From positions 1 through 64,000 of the forward strand of contig NZ_JNZO01000029.1 in the NCBI RefSeq assembly GCF_000717595.1: a stretch of 64,000 bases of DNA. The letters are read 5' to 3'. Below, piece after piece: positions 17,377-26,128 of the stretch; the first letter of the stretch is position 1; every line of letters begins with the position of its first letter. This DNA is from Streptomyces flavochromogenes. Lineage in GTDB: Bacteria > Actinomycetota > Actinomycetes > Streptomycetales > Streptomycetaceae. The translations under genes were made by a program, and so were the position numbers. The notes beneath the pieces were generated by a model. It did no database searches. It saw nothing but the letters and a program-made list of their open reading frames with translations, and was not told the DNA's origin.

Positions 17377-17901
17377 GGTTTCTGGGGCGGGGGTGCCTGG
17401 TTGGTCTCGGGTGCGGCCGCCCTCTTTCCGAGTGTGGCGGCCTCCGCCTTTTCGCACTCGGAGGGCGGCCGGGGGCGGGGCCGCGCGGGCGGCCCGGGCA
17501 CTGGCGGGGGTCGGCGTGCGCGTGCCCGGCCGGTGGGTGGGGGCTGGGTTCGCGGTCGGGGCTGGTGGGCCTCCGGCGGCTGGTTCGTGGTGCGCGCACG
17601 CCGACCACCGCCACTGCCCTGGCCCTGCGCGTGGACCCGCCCCCGCGGTCCCACCCGGCACTCACGCACCCGGCCCACCCGGAGGACGCGGCCCTGAGCG
17701 CCACCCGGCAGCCGCCGGCATCCGTGAGTCGACGGTCTTCGACGCGCCGCCCCGGTGGCGTCCCGGCGCCGTCCCGGCGGCCGTCGAGCGGCAGACTGGG
17801 AGCCCGTCGGCGAGGATCGATCCGGTAAGGGGTCGTCCATGGTCGAGCCGGTGACCCTTCACCTAGTGACAGGTTGGTCTTCAGTCCGTAGGGTGCTGAA
17901 T
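17377..17901. other. Non-coding region before hutH
   Basis: This is 525 bases without a credible gene. It holds a large imperfect inverted repeat at 17414-17471 and further G/C-rich tracts. An open frame joins in frame to hutH from 17755, but family N-termini begin at the ATG at 17902. No clear promoter hexamers were found for hutH. Confidence 0.5.
17414..17471. repeat. Branched inverted repeat after the GGDEF gene
   Basis: The left arm CGGCCGCCCT-(CTTT)-CCGAGTG pairs with CACTCGG-AGGGCGGCCG on the right, leaving a 4-base bulge. The loop contains its own hairpin GGCGG-CCT-CCGCC. It begins 38 bases past the cyclase stop and may be its terminator. Confidence 0.5.
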
Positions 17902-19449
17902 ATGGATATGCAGACAGTCGTCCTCGGCACGTCCGGCACGACCCCGCAGGACGTCATCGACGTCGCCCGCCACGGCGCCCGCGTCGAGCTGTCGCCCGAG
18001 GCCGTGGAGGCCCTGGCCGCCGCCCGCAACATCGTCGACGCGCTCGCCGCCAAGCCCGAGCCCGTCTACGGGGTCTCCACCGGCTTCGGCGCGCTCGCCA
18101 CCCGGCACATCGGCCATGAGCTCCGCGCCCAGCTCCAGCGCAACATCGTCCGCTCGCACGCCGCCGGCATGGGCCCGCGCGTCGAGCGCGAGGTCGTCCG
18201 CGCCCTGATGTTCCTGCGGCTCAAGACCGTCGCCTCCGGTCACACCGGCGTCCGCCCCGAGGTCGCCCAGACCATGGCCGACGTCCTCAACGCCGGCATC
18301 ACCCCGGTCGTGCACGAGTACGGCTCCCTCGGCTGCTCCGGCGACCTCGCCCCGCTCTCCCACTGCGCCCTCGCGCTCATGGGCGAGGGCGACGCCGAGG
18401 GCCCCGACGGTGAGCTCCGGCCCGCCGGCGAGCTGCTCGCCGCCCATGGCATCGCCCCCGTCGAGCTGAAGGAGAAGGAGGGCCTCGCCCTCCTCAACGG
18501 CACCGACGGCATGCTCGGCATGCTGATCATGGCCCTCGCCGACCTCGACACCCTCTACAAGTCGGCCGACATCACCGCCGCGCTCTCCCTCGAAGCCCTC
18601 CTCGGCACCGAGAAGGTCCTCGAACCCGAGCTGCACGCCATCCGCCCGCACCCGGGCCAGTCCGCCTCCGCCGCCAACATGCTGGCCGTGCTCAAGGGAT
18701 CCGAGCTCACCGGTCACTTCCAGAGCGGCGAGGCCCCCCGCGTCCAGGACGCCTACTCGGTCCGCTGCGCCCCGCAGGTCGCCGGCGCCGGCCGCGACAC
18801 CATGGCCCACGCCCTGCTCGTCGCCGAGCGCGAGCTGGCCGCCGCCGTCGACAACCCGGTGGTCCTCGCCGACGGCCAGGTCCGCTCCAACGGCAACTTC
18901 CACGGCGCCCCCGTCGCGTACGTCCTCGACTTCCTCGCCATCGCCGCCGCCGACCTCGGCTCCATCGCCGAGCGCCGCACCGACCGGCTCCTCGACAAGA
19001 ACCGCTCGCACGGCCTGCCGCCCTTCCTCGCCGACGACGCCGGCGTCGACTCGGGCCTGATGATCGCCCAGTACACGCAGGCCGCCCTGGTCAGCGAGAT
19101 GAAGCGGCTCGCCGTCCCGGCCTCCGCCGACTCCATCCCGTCCTCGGCGATGCAGGAGGACCACGTCTCCATGGGCTGGTCCGCCGCCCGCAAGCTGCGT
19201 ACCGCGATCGGCAACCTCAACCGGATCATCGCCGTCGAGCTGTACGCCGCCACCCGCGGCATCGAGCTCCGCCACGGCCTGTCCCCGGCGCCCGCCTCCG
19301 CCGCCGCCATCGAGGCGCTGCGCGCGGCCGGTGTCCAGGGCCCCGGCCCGGACCGGTTCCTCGCCCCCGACCTGGCGGCCGCCGACACCTTCGTACGCGA
19401 AGGAAAGCTGCTCGCCGCTGTGGAGCCGGTCACCGGCCCGCTGGCGTAA
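17902..19449 (+). CDS. hutH: Histidine ammonia-lyase
   Basis: The 515-residue enzyme removes ammonia from L-histidine to give urocanate, the first step of histidine use. The start MDMQTVVLGTSG fits the Streptomyces HutH N-terminus. The catalytic MIO cofactor forms from the tripeptide at residues 145-147, which here is Cys-Ser-Gly (SLGCSGDLAPLSH) rather than the common Ala-Ser-Gly; Streptomyces HutH proteins share this. GNFHGAP, QYTQAALVSE and SSAMQEDHVSMG complete the active site. It stands alone, without other hut genes nearby, and ends with a strong hairpin. Confidence 0.95.
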   Translation: MDMQTVVLGTSGTTPQDVIDVARHGARVELSPEAVEALAAARNIVDALAAKPEPVYGVSTGFGALATRHIGHELRAQLQRNIVRSHAAGMGPRVEREVVRALMFLRLKTVASGHTGVRPEVAQTMADVLNAGITPVVHEYGSLGCSGDLAPLSHCALALMGEGDAEGPDGELRPAGELLAAHGIAPVELKEKEGLALLNGTDGMLGMLIMALADLDTLYKSADITAALSLEALLGTEKVLEPELHAIRPHPGQSASAANMLAVLKGSELTGHFQSGEAPRVQDAYSVRCAPQVAGAGRDTMAHALLVAERELAAAVDNPVVLADGQVRSNGNFHGAPVAYVLDFLAIAAADLGSIAERRTDRLLDKNRSHGLPPFLADDAGVDSGLMIAQYTQAALVSEMKRLAVPASADSIPSSAMQEDHVSMGWSAARKLRTAIGNLNRIIAVELYAATRGIELRHGLSPAPASAAAIEALRAAGVQGPGPDRFLAPDLAAADTFVREGKLLAAVEPVTGPLA

Positions 19450-19464
19450 GCACGAACAGAGGGC

Positions 19465-19501
19465 GAAGGGCCCGTCCCGGATCCTCCGGGGCGGGCCCTT
19501 C
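19465..19501 (+). terminator. Hairpin terminator after hutH
   Basis: GAAGGGCCCGTCCCGGA and TCCGGGGCGGGCCCTTC form a near-perfect long stem 16 bases past the hutH stop. Confidence 0.75.
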
Positions 19502-19549
19502 GGCGTCCGGCTCTGCGCGGCCGCTCAGGACGTCAGGTCTCCGCAGCGC

Positions 19550-19819
19550 TCAGGACGTCCGGTCGCGGCGCCGCATCGCCAGCGCCACGAATCCCGCCCC
19601 GACACCCAGGAAGCCCGTCCCGCCGAGCAGATACGGCGTGGTGTCGCGGCCGCCGGTCTCCGCCAGGCGCCCGTCGTCCGTGGCGGGGCCGTCCTGGATC
19701 ACCCCGATCCGTACCCCGCCCTGATCGTCGGTGGCATTGGCGGACGGTACGAACCACAGGGCGCACAGCAGCGTGCCCGCGGCGGTCGCGGTCAGCAGTG
19801 GGCGTCGGGCGGCGGACAC
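19550..19819 (-). CDS. Small sortase-anchored surface protein (LAETG)
   Basis: The 89-residue protein has a signal peptide (basic MSAARRP, hydrophobic core, cleavage near ANA-TD), a short exposed segment of only about 28 residues, the sorting motif LAETGG, a membrane helix (LLGGTGFLGVGAGFVALAM) and a basic tail RRRDRTS. LAxTG is the motif of class E sortases, which anchor long chaplins in Streptomyces. The exposed part is too short for an enzyme, so it may be a wall spacer or adaptor. It is divergent from the acidic protein gene that follows. Confidence 0.75.
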   Translation of the reverse strand: MSAARRPLLTATAAGTLLCALWFVPSANATDDQGGVRIGVIQDGPATDDGRLAETGGRDTTPYLLGGTGFLGVGAGFVALAMRRRDRTS

Positions 19820-19930
19820 GGAAATTTCGATCCCCCTTGCGGAAACCGCGAATTGGTCGGTGCGCCGATGCTAATGAACACAGCGGGTCGTGGGAAAGCC
19901 GGGAGCCCCGGGACGCCTACGCTCCGACCC

Positions 19931-20272
19931 ATGAGTACTTCTGACACACCGCGCTATGTACGCCTTCGGGTCGATGTGGTCCTGGAGATCGACGGGCCGG
20001 TCGAGCTGGCCTCCGCGGCCGAGGCCCGGATCGACGCCGACGAGTTCATGCCCGAGGAGGAGCGGGTGCCCGCCCGCGCCGCCGTGAACGAGGACAGCGC
20101 CGAGGCCCTCGCGTACCTCGTCGAGCCCTTCGACCTGATCCGCGACGTCCCCGGCATCGAGATGGTCCAGGCCTCCTGGAGCAGCGAGGAGATCGAGTAC
20201 GACCCCGATGCGTTGGAGTGGGACCTCGGCGAGGAAGATGGGGCGGAGGAAGACGACGACGACCGGTCGTAA
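19931..20272 (+). CDS. Acidic hypothetical protein
   Basis: The 113-residue soluble protein begins MSTSDTPRYVRLRVDVVLEIDG and ends in a run of Glu/Asp (EEDGAEEDDDDRS). It has no signal peptide or membrane segment. It looks like a compact alpha-beta domain of about 90 residues with an acidic tail. I do not recognise a functional family. ATG at 19931 is chosen over longer frames. A strong terminator follows directly. Confidence 0.7.
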   Translation: MSTSDTPRYVRLRVDVVLEIDGPVELASAAEARIDADEFMPEEERVPARAAVNEDSAEALAYLVEPFDLIRDVPGIEMVQASWSSEEIEYDPDALEWDLGEEDGAEEDDDDRS

Positions 20273-20291
20273 GGCTGGTATCCGACCTGTT

Positions 20292-20324
20292 CACAGGCCC
20301 CGGGACGCCGTCCCGGGGCCTGTG
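20292..20324 (+). terminator. Hairpin terminator
   Basis: CACAGGCCCCGGGA, loop CGCCG, then the exact complement form a perfect 14-base-pair stem 20 bases after the acidic protein gene. Confidence 0.8.
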
Positions 20325-20368
20325 GTGCGCCAGGGGTGCGACCGGTGACGGGGGCCACTGCGGCTCCG

Positions 20369-20459
20369 GGAACCGGACGGGACCGTACGAGCGTGTCGAT
20401 CAGTGGTGTTCCCCACAAACGCTCCGCTTCCGGAACCGGACGGGGTGTCATGGGCGTTC
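20369..20459 (+). promoter_or_regulatory. Duplicated ECF-like -35 element before the L,D-transpeptidase
   Basis: GGAACCGGACGGG occurs at 20369 and again at 20432. Each copy is followed after 18 bases by a CGT-containing hexamer (CGTGTC, CGTTCT). GGAAC -35 boxes are typical of the sigma-E envelope-stress factor, and L,D-transpeptidases are plausible targets. The spacing is slightly long, so this is tentative. Confidence 0.35.
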
Positions 20460-20505
20460 TCAACAAGAAGTTGGCAGGGAATCGGCGACGATGGAGATGC
20501 GTGTG

Positions 20506-21762
20506 ATGACGGACGGCAAGCGCCGCCGCAGGAGCCTGGCCGCCGCGGCCGTCGTGCTCAGCGGTGTGCTGGTGCTCTCGGCGTGCAGCGACGAGGACAA
20601 GGGCGCGGGCACCTCCGGTTCCGCGACGCCGCAGTCACAGGCCCAGGTCGACGAGGCGGCCGCGCAGAAGACCTCCAAGGCGAAGATCACGATCTCGCCG
20701 AAGAACGGCGCGCAGAACGCCTCCATCAACAAGGACGCCAAGGTCTCCGTCACCGAGGGCAAGCTCACCGAGGTCGTCATGACCTCCGCCGAGGGCGAGG
20801 CCGTCAAGGGCGAGATAGCCGCCGACGGCCTGAGCTGGAAGCCGACCGGCCAGCTCGAGCGCGCCACGGTCTACAAGATCGCCGCCACGGCCACGGACGC
20901 GGAGGGCCTGGAGGCGCACGAGAACTCCTCGTTCACCACGGTCTCCAAGGCCAACAGCTTCATCGGCAACTTCACGCCGGAGGACGGTTCGACCGTCGGC
21001 GTCGGCATGCCGGTCTCGATCAACTTCAACAAGGCCATCACCGACAAGAAGGCCGTCCAGGCCGGCATCACGGTCACGTCCAGCAGCGGCCAGGAGGTCG
21101 TGGGGCACTGGTTCGACGGCACGCGCCTCGACTTCCGTCCGGACGACTACTGGACCGAGGGCTCGACCGTCACCCTCAAGCTGGACCTCGACGGTGTCGA
21201 GGGCGCCGACGGTGTCTTCGGCGTCCAGCAGAAGACCGTCACCTTCAAGATCGGCCGCAACCAGGTCTCCACCGTCGACGTCGCCACCAAGACCATGACG
21301 GTCACCCAGGACGGCAAGACGATCAAGACCATCCCGATCTCCGCCGGCTCCCCGGAGAACCCGACCTACAACGGTCAGATGGTGATCTCCGAGAAGTTCA
21401 AGGAGACCCGGATGAACGGCGCGACCGTCGGCTTCACCGATGACGACGGCAAGGGCGAGTACGACATCAAGGACGTGCCGCACGCCATGCGCCTGTCCAC
21501 GTCGGGCACGTTCATCCACGGCAACTACTGGGGCCCGGACTCGATCTTCGGCTCGGCCAACACCAGCCACGGCTGCGTCGGTCTCAACGACGTCAAGGGC
21601 GCCGGCGACCCGAACCAGCAGGCCGCCTGGCTGTACGACCACTCGATCGTCGGCGACGTCGTGATCGTCAAGAACTCCAAGGACAAGACGATCGCCCCCA
21701 GCAACGGCCTCAACGGCTGGAACATGAGCTGGGCGGACTGGAAGGCCGGCTCGGAAGCCTGA
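20506..21762 (+). CDS. L,D-transpeptidase lipoprotein
   Basis: The 418-residue exported lipoprotein makes 3-3 cross-links in peptidoglycan. The signal MTDGKRRRRSLAAAAVVLSGVLVLSACS has lipobox LSAC. Two immunoglobulin-like domains follow (about 55-260), then the YkuD catalytic domain (about 270-395). Catalytic residues are visible in FIHGNYW and SHGCVGL, the nucleophile Cys being near residue 357. The ATG at 20506 has GGAG at the right distance; an in-frame ATG at 20491 would add five residues. A duplicated GGAACC element upstream hints at envelope-stress control. Confidence 0.9.
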   Translation: MTDGKRRRRSLAAAAVVLSGVLVLSACSDEDKGAGTSGSATPQSQAQVDEAAAQKTSKAKITISPKNGAQNASINKDAKVSVTEGKLTEVVMTSAEGEAVKGEIAADGLSWKPTGQLERATVYKIAATATDAEGLEAHENSSFTTVSKANSFIGNFTPEDGSTVGVGMPVSINFNKAITDKKAVQAGITVTSSSGQEVVGHWFDGTRLDFRPDDYWTEGSTVTLKLDLDGVEGADGVFGVQQKTVTFKIGRNQVSTVDVATKTMTVTQDGKTIKTIPISAGSPENPTYNGQMVISEKFKETRMNGATVGFTDDDGKGEYDIKDVPHAMRLSTSGTFIHGNYWGPDSIFGSANTSHGCVGLNDVKGAGDPNQQAAWLYDHSIVGDVVIVKNSKDKTIAPSNGLNGWNMSWADWKAGSEA

Positions 21763-21798
21763 TCCGCGCCGCGGAGACACCACCGCGCACACGCACGA

Positions 21799-21833
21799 GA
21801 ACGGCCCCCTCCCGCACCGGGAGGGGGCCGTTC
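21799..21833. terminator. Bidirectional hairpin terminator
   Basis: GAACGGCCCCCTCCCG and CGGGAGGGGGCCGTTC form a perfect 16-base-pair stem with a 3-base loop between two convergent genes. A degenerate second copy of the right arm follows. Confidence 0.8.
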
Positions 21834-21860
21834 CCGCACCGGGAGGGGCCGCTCCCGTCC

Positions 21861-22730
21861 CTACTTCCGTACGTCCACGCTCTCGTCCACACCCCACTGC
21901 GCGAGCAGCCGCAGCGCGTCCGCCGACGCCGACCCCGGCTCCGCCTGGTACGTGATGAGCACCAGGTCCGGATCCCCGCCCGCCACCTGCATGCTCTCGT
22001 ACGTCAGCGTCATCTCGCCCACCAGCGGATGCCGCAGCACCTTCGTCCCGTGCCCCTTGTCCGCGACGGTGTGCGCCGCCCACAACGAGCGGAACTCCTC
22101 GCTGCGCACCGACAGCTCGCCGACCAGCGCGAGCAGCGCCGGATCGTCCGGGTAGCAGCCCGCGTACAGCCGCAGCACGCTCACCACCTCGGTCGCCTTG
22201 CACTCCCAGTCCCGGTAGAGGTCACGCGAGTTGGGCCCGAGGAAGACCATTCTGGCCACATTGCGCTCGGCCGGCTCCATCGCCTCGAAGTCGCCCATCA
22301 GGGCCCGTGCCATCCGGTTCCAGGCGAGGACGTCGAGCCGCCGGCCCACGACGAACGCCGGGACGCCCTCCATCGCGTCCAGCAGATGCCGCAGACCCGG
22401 CCGCACCTGCTGGGGGCGGGCGATCGCCGCCCGGTGCTGCCTCTTCTTCGCCGTCGGCTTGGCCAGATGCGTCAGATGCGCCCGCTCGGTGTCGCTCAGC
22501 CGCAGGGCCCGTGCGATGGAGTCGAGGACCTCCATGGACACATTGCGGCCGTTGCCCTGTTCGAGCCGGGTGTAGTACGCCACCGACACCCCGGCCAGCT
22601 GCGCCAGCTCCTCCCGGCGCAGCCCGGGCACCCGGCGGTGGCGACCGAACTCCGGCAGACCCACGTCCTCCGGCTTCAGCCGGGCCCGGCGCGAGCGCAG
22701 GAATTCGCTGAGTTCGGCACTGAGATCCAT
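21861..22730 (-). CDS. XRE-family regulator with MmyB-like ligand domain
   Basis: The 289-residue protein has an N-terminal helix-turn-helix (about residues 25-85; [27 protein letters not shown]) and a MmyB-like PAS-type domain (about 105-275; [23 protein letters not shown]). This family in actinobacteria usually sits beside, and controls, an oxidoreductase gene. Here it is divergent from an alcohol dehydrogenase with 128 bases between them, which fits that pattern. A GATAAT -10-like hexamer lies close to its start. Confidence 0.88.
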   Translation of the reverse strand: MDLSAELSEFLRSRRARLKPEDVGLPEFGRHRRVPGLRREELAQLAGVSVAYYTRLEQGNGRNVSMEVLDSIARALRLSDTERAHLTHLAKPTAKKRQHRAAIARPQQVRPGLRHLLDAMEGVPAFVVGRRLDVLAWNRMARALMGDFEAMEPAERNVARMVFLGPNSRDLYRDWECKATEVVSVLRLYAGCYPDDPALLALVGELSVRSEEFRSLWAAHTVADKGHGTKVLRHPLVGEMTLTYESMQVAGGDPDLVLITYQAEPGSASADALRLLAQWGVDESVDVRK

Positions 22731-22858
22731 GCGTCCCGATTATCCCAGGTCGCCCGTCCCGGCGGACGGCTGTTCCTGTCCCTGCCAGTGGTAGGCACGC
22801 TGGACGTAGGCAGCACAGGGGGCTGGGTGATGCCGGTGCCCTCGCGCAGGCTGAGGTC

Positions 22859-23911
22859 ATGACCACGAACGTGACCACCGTCCCCGCGTACGCCGCACCC
22901 GCCGCCAACGCCCCGCTGGAGCGCACCACCGTGCCGCGCCGGCCCGTCGGCGAGCACGACGTCCTCATCGAGATCAAGTACGCCGGCATCTGCCACTCCG
23001 ACATCCACCAGGCACGCGACGGCTGGGGCGAGGGCATCTTCCCGATGGTCCCGGGCCACGAGATCGCCGGAATCGTCGCCGAGGTCGGCCCCGGGGTCAG
23101 CAGGTTCCAGGTGGGCGACCGGGTCGGCGTCGGCTGCTTCGTCGACTCCTGCCGGGAGTGCGCGTACTGCCTCCAGGGTCTGGAGCAGTACTGCGTCCAG
23201 GGCGGAACCGGCACGTACAACGCCCTCGACAAGAACGGCGAGCCCACCTACGGCGGCTACTCCAGCCACATCGTCGTCGACGAGAACTACACGCTGCGCA
23301 TCCCCGAGGGCATCGGTCTCGACGAGGCCGCCCCGCTGCTCTGCGCCGGCATCACCCTCTACTCGCCGCTCGCCCACTGGCACGCGGGCCCCGGCAAGAA
23401 GGTCGCGATCGTCGGTCTCGGCGGCCTCGGCCACATGGGCGTCAAGATCGCCCACGCGCTCGGCGCCGAGGTGACCGTCCTCAGCCAGTCGCTGAAGAAG
23501 CAGGAGGACGGCCTGAAGCTGGGCGCCGACCACTACTACGCGACCAGCGACCCGGCGACCTTCACCGAACTGGCCGGCACCTTCGACCTGGTGATCTCCA
23601 CGGTCTCCGCGCCGCTGGACTTCAACGCCTACCTGAGCCTGGTCAAGACCGACGGCGCCCTGGTGAACGTCGGCGCCCCCGAGGAGCCCGTCTCCCTCAA
23701 CCTCTTCTCCCTCATCGGCGGCCGCAAGACCCTCGCGGGCTCGATGATCGGCAGCATCGCCGAGACGCAGGAGATGCTCGACTTCTGCGCGGAGCACGGC
23801 CTCGGCGCGGAGATCGAGCTGATCCGCGCCGAGCAGATCAACGAGGCGTACGAGCGGGTGGTCGCCAGCGACGTGCGCTACCGCTTCGTGATCGACGCGT
23901 CGACGATCTGA
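22859..23911 (+). CDS. Zinc-dependent alcohol dehydrogenase (CAD/YahK type)
   Basis: The 350-residue medium-chain dehydrogenase probably reduces aldehydes with NADPH. The catalytic-zinc ligands are in GICHSDIHQ (Cys) and GHEIAGIV (His-Glu). The structural-zinc cysteines are in [19 protein letters not shown], all four present. The nucleotide-binding [13 protein letters not shown] follows. Layout and length match cinnamyl-alcohol-dehydrogenase-like enzymes such as YahK. Probably controlled by the divergent XRE/MmyB regulator. Confidence 0.9.
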   Translation: MTTNVTTVPAYAAPAANAPLERTTVPRRPVGEHDVLIEIKYAGICHSDIHQARDGWGEGIFPMVPGHEIAGIVAEVGPGVSRFQVGDRVGVGCFVDSCRECAYCLQGLEQYCVQGGTGTYNALDKNGEPTYGGYSSHIVVDENYTLRIPEGIGLDEAAPLLCAGITLYSPLAHWHAGPGKKVAIVGLGGLGHMGVKIAHALGAEVTVLSQSLKKQEDGLKLGADHYYATSDPATFTELAGTFDLVISTVSAPLDFNAYLSLVKTDGALVNVGAPEEPVSLNLFSLIGGRKTLAGSMIGSIAETQEMLDFCAEHGLGAEIELIRAEQINEAYERVVASDVRYRFVIDASTI

Positions 23912-23997
23912 CGCCCGGCGCGACGCCCGCGCACGATGCCGGGGCATGACCTGTGGGGTAATCGACCCCGCAGGGCATGCCCCGGCAGTCTTGTCCC

Positions 23998-24354
23998 ATG
24001 ACCGCATACGCCATCGGAAACCTGCACCCGAAGCCCGTCCTCGACGAGGAGGTCTTCACCTACATGGAGCGCATCCAGGGCACCCTGGACCCCTTCGGCG
24101 GCCGCTTCCTCGTCCACGGCGCACCCGCCCGTGAGGTTCCCGAGGGGGACTGGCCGGGCGCCGTCGTGATCATCGGCTTCCCGTCGTACGAGAACGCCCG
24201 CGCCTGGTACGACTCCGCCGCCTACCAGGCCCTGATCCCGCTCCGCACCCGCCACATGGCCGGCGACATCCTCCTGATCGACGGCGTCGCCGACGGGTAC
24301 GACCCGGCGGCGACGGCCGCGGCGATGCGGGCCGCGTCAGGCGACCCGGCCTGA
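23998..24354 (+). CDS. DUF1330 family protein
   Basis: The 118-residue protein is a small ferredoxin-like (dimeric alpha-beta barrel) domain: MTAYAIGNLHPKP, GRFLVHGAPAREVPEGDWPGAVVIIGFPSYENARAWYDSAAYQALIPLR is the family core. Function unknown; the fold is shared with small monooxygenases and stress proteins. The ATG at 23998 is preferred to one 21 bases upstream by family N-terminus. Its 3' end overlaps the end of the convergent ABC-F gene by 18 bases. Confidence 0.85.
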   Translation: MTAYAIGNLHPKPVLDEEVFTYMERIQGTLDPFGGRFLVHGAPAREVPEGDWPGAVVIIGFPSYENARAWYDSAAYQALIPLRTRHMAGDILLIDGVADGYDPAATAAAMRAASGDPA

Positions 24355-25974
24355 GCGGAGCTCCAGCCGCCGACCACCGAAGCCCGCGCGGAAGCGTTCG
24401 TCGTGGGAGACCGCGACCACCGCGCCCGGGAAGGCGGCCAGGGCCGCCTCCAGGTCCTCCACCAGGGAGAGCGCCACATGGTTGGTCGGCTCGTCCAGGA
24501 CGAGCAGATCGGCCGGCCGGGTCACCAGCCGGGCCAGCTCCAGGCGGCGCTGCTGGCCCACCGAGAGCCGGGCCACCGGCACCGACAGGTCCTCCTCCCT
24601 GAAGAGCCCGAGGGCGAGCAGCTCCGCCGCGTACTCCTCGGACAGGCCGGGGCGTCCCGCCGCGTACTCCGTGAGCAGCGGGTTCGGGGACGGTACGGCG
24701 GGCAGCTCCTGGCGCAGCCGGCCGACCCGGCCCGCGCGGCGGACCGTCCCGCTGTCGGGGCGCAGGTCACCGGCGAGGACCCGGAGCAGGGTCGTCTTTC
24801 CGGCGCCGTTGGGCCCGGAGACGAGCAGCCGGTCCCCGGCCGAGATCCGCAGCTTGTCGATCCGCAGCCGCTCGCCGACGACGACGTCGACGAGCTCGGC
24901 GAGCACCCCGTCCTCGGGGTCCGCTTCCTTCCCCGGGGCCGCCGTCGCGATCCGGGCCGTGAAGCGCAGGGGTTCGGGTGGGGCCGGGACCGGGGACCTC
25001 CGCAGCTGCTCCAGCCTGACCCGGGCTGCCCTGACCTGGCCCGACAGCTTGTTCTCGTGCGAGCGGCGGTGCTTGCCGAAGCCCTGCCGGGGGTCCTTCC
25101 CCGCCCCTGCGAGCCGCTGCCCGGCAGCCGCCACCAGCTCCTCGGTACGGGCCACTTCCTCCCGCCATTCCTCGTGCTCCTGCACCCGGCGGCGGCGGGC
25201 CGCGGCCTTCGCCGCGCGGTAGCCGGGCCAGCCGTCGCCGTACCGGGTCACCGTGCGGGTGTCCCGGTCGACCTCCAGGATCGTGGTCGCCATGCCCTCC
25301 AGGAACGCCCGGTCGTGGGTGACCGCGACCACCGTGCCGCGGTGGCTGCGCAGCCGTTCCTCCAGCCAGTCGGCGGCGGCCCGGTCGAGGTGGTTCGTCG
25401 GTTCGTCGAGGAGCAGCAGCTCGGCGCCCGAGGCGAGGACGCAGGCGAGGGCGAGCCGCGACTGCTCGCCGCCGGAGAGCGTGCCGACGTGACGCTCGTA
25501 CGGGACATGGCCGAGGCCGAGGCCGTGCAGCGCGGCGTCCACGCGGGCGTCGGCCTGGTAGCCGCCCCGCTCCTCGTAGCGCGCGGCGAGTTCCCCGTAC
25601 GCGAGGAGTTGCTCGGGTGTCGAGGAGCCGAGTGTCTCCTCGGCGGCCCGCATCTCCCTTTCCATGGTGCGGAGTTCGGCGAGCGCCGCGTCGACGGCGT
25701 CCCGCACGGTGTGCCCGGGGCCGAGGCCGAGGGTCTCGGTGAGCGTCTGGGCGAGGCGCGCGACGCCACCGGGGAAGCGGACGGTCACGTCCCCGGTGTC
25801 GGGCGTCTCGGCCCCGGCCAGGAGCCGGAGCAGGGTCGATTTGCCGGAGCCGTTCTCGCCGATGACCGCGGCCTTCTCGGCGGGGCGGACGGTGAGCGTG
25901 AGCTGGTCGAGGACGGAGCGGTCCCCGTAGGACTTGGAGACGTCTTTCAGGGTCAACTGGGCGCGGTCGCACAT
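24337..25974 (-). CDS. ABC-F family ATPase (antibiotic-resistance/translation type)
   Basis: The 545-residue soluble protein has two ATP-binding domains and no membrane part. Walker A motifs are GENGSGKSTLLRLLAG (about 38-53) and GPNGAGKTTLLRVLAG; signatures are LSGGEQSRLALA and LSVGQQRRLELA; Walker B segments are ELLLLDEPTNHLD and DLLVLDEPTNHVA. The charged linker between domains reaches into the ribosome in this family. Members protect the ribosome from lincosamides, streptogramins, pleuromutilins or macrolides, or act as translation factors. An 8-codon leader peptide and a hairpin hiding the ribosome site lie upstream, favouring drug-induced control. Confidence 0.9.
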   Translation of the reverse strand: MCDRAQLTLKDVSKSYGDRSVLDQLTLTVRPAEKAAVIGENGSGKSTLLRLLAGAETPDTGDVTVRFPGGVARLAQTLTETLGLGPGHTVRDAVDAALAELRTMEREMRAAEETLGSSTPEQLLAYGELAARYEERGGYQADARVDAALHGLGLGHVPYERHVGTLSGGEQSRLALACVLASGAELLLLDEPTNHLDRAAADWLEERLRSHRGTVVAVTHDRAFLEGMATTILEVDRDTRTVTRYGDGWPGYRAAKAAARRRRVQEHEEWREEVARTEELVAAAGQRLAGAGKDPRQGFGKHRRSHENKLSGQVRAARVRLEQLRRSPVPAPPEPLRFTARIATAAPGKEADPEDGVLAELVDVVVGERLRIDKLRISAGDRLLVSGPNGAGKTTLLRVLAGDLRPDSGTVRRAGRVGRLRQELPAVPSPNPLLTEYAAGRPGLSEEYAAELLALGLFREEDLSVPVARLSVGQQRRLELARLVTRPADLLVLDEPTNHVALSLVEDLEAALAAFPGAVVAVSHDERFRAGFGGRRLELRSGRVA

Positions 25975-25986
25975 GGGATCTTTCCC
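25975..25986 (-). promoter_or_regulatory. Hairpin sequestering the ABC-F ribosome binding site
   Basis: On the minus strand GGGA-AAGA-TCCC directly precedes the ATG, so the AGGGA ribosome site is paired in the resting state. GTGTCC farther upstream could pair with GGACAC just after the leader peptide, giving alternative structures. Confidence 0.45.
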
Positions 25987-26087
25987 TGGGTGCTGGGGGC
26001 GTTCGGGCCGGGAAGGGACACCGGGACCACCACTGCCGCGCCCCGAGGGCGCCGGATCAGCGGGTCACACCGTGTCCGCGGCCGGAA

Positions 26088-26114
26088 TCAGAGAAAGAAG
26101 TAGAACGAACCCAT
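26088..26114 (-). CDS. Leader peptide MGSFYFFL upstream of the ABC-F gene
   Basis: An 8-codon frame reads Met-Gly-Ser-Phe-Tyr-Phe-Phe-Leu-stop, 113 bases before the ABC-F start. Aromatic-rich mini-leaders are typical of ribosome-mediated attenuation: a drug-stalled ribosome changes the fold of the downstream RNA. A TACACT hexamer (26122-26127, minus strand) sits at -10 distance to its ATG, so the transcript may be almost leaderless. Too short to prove by coding statistics; confidence rests on context. Confidence 0.55.
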   Translation of the reverse strand: MGSFYFFL

Positions 26115-26128
26115 GCGGTCGAGTGTAG

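Noticed and set aside
17755..17901. N-terminal extension of HutH
   Set aside because: Family proteins start at the MDM-type N-terminus at 17902; the upstream part is Arg/Pro-rich read-through.
17858..17901. Promoter hexamers for hutH
   Set aside because: TTGGTC and TAGGGT are present but the spacing is far too short.
17881..19275. 464-codon leftward frame over hutH
   Set aside because: Composition (Gly, Val, Asp, Glu runs) is typical of the antisense of a high-GC gene; HutH is certain.
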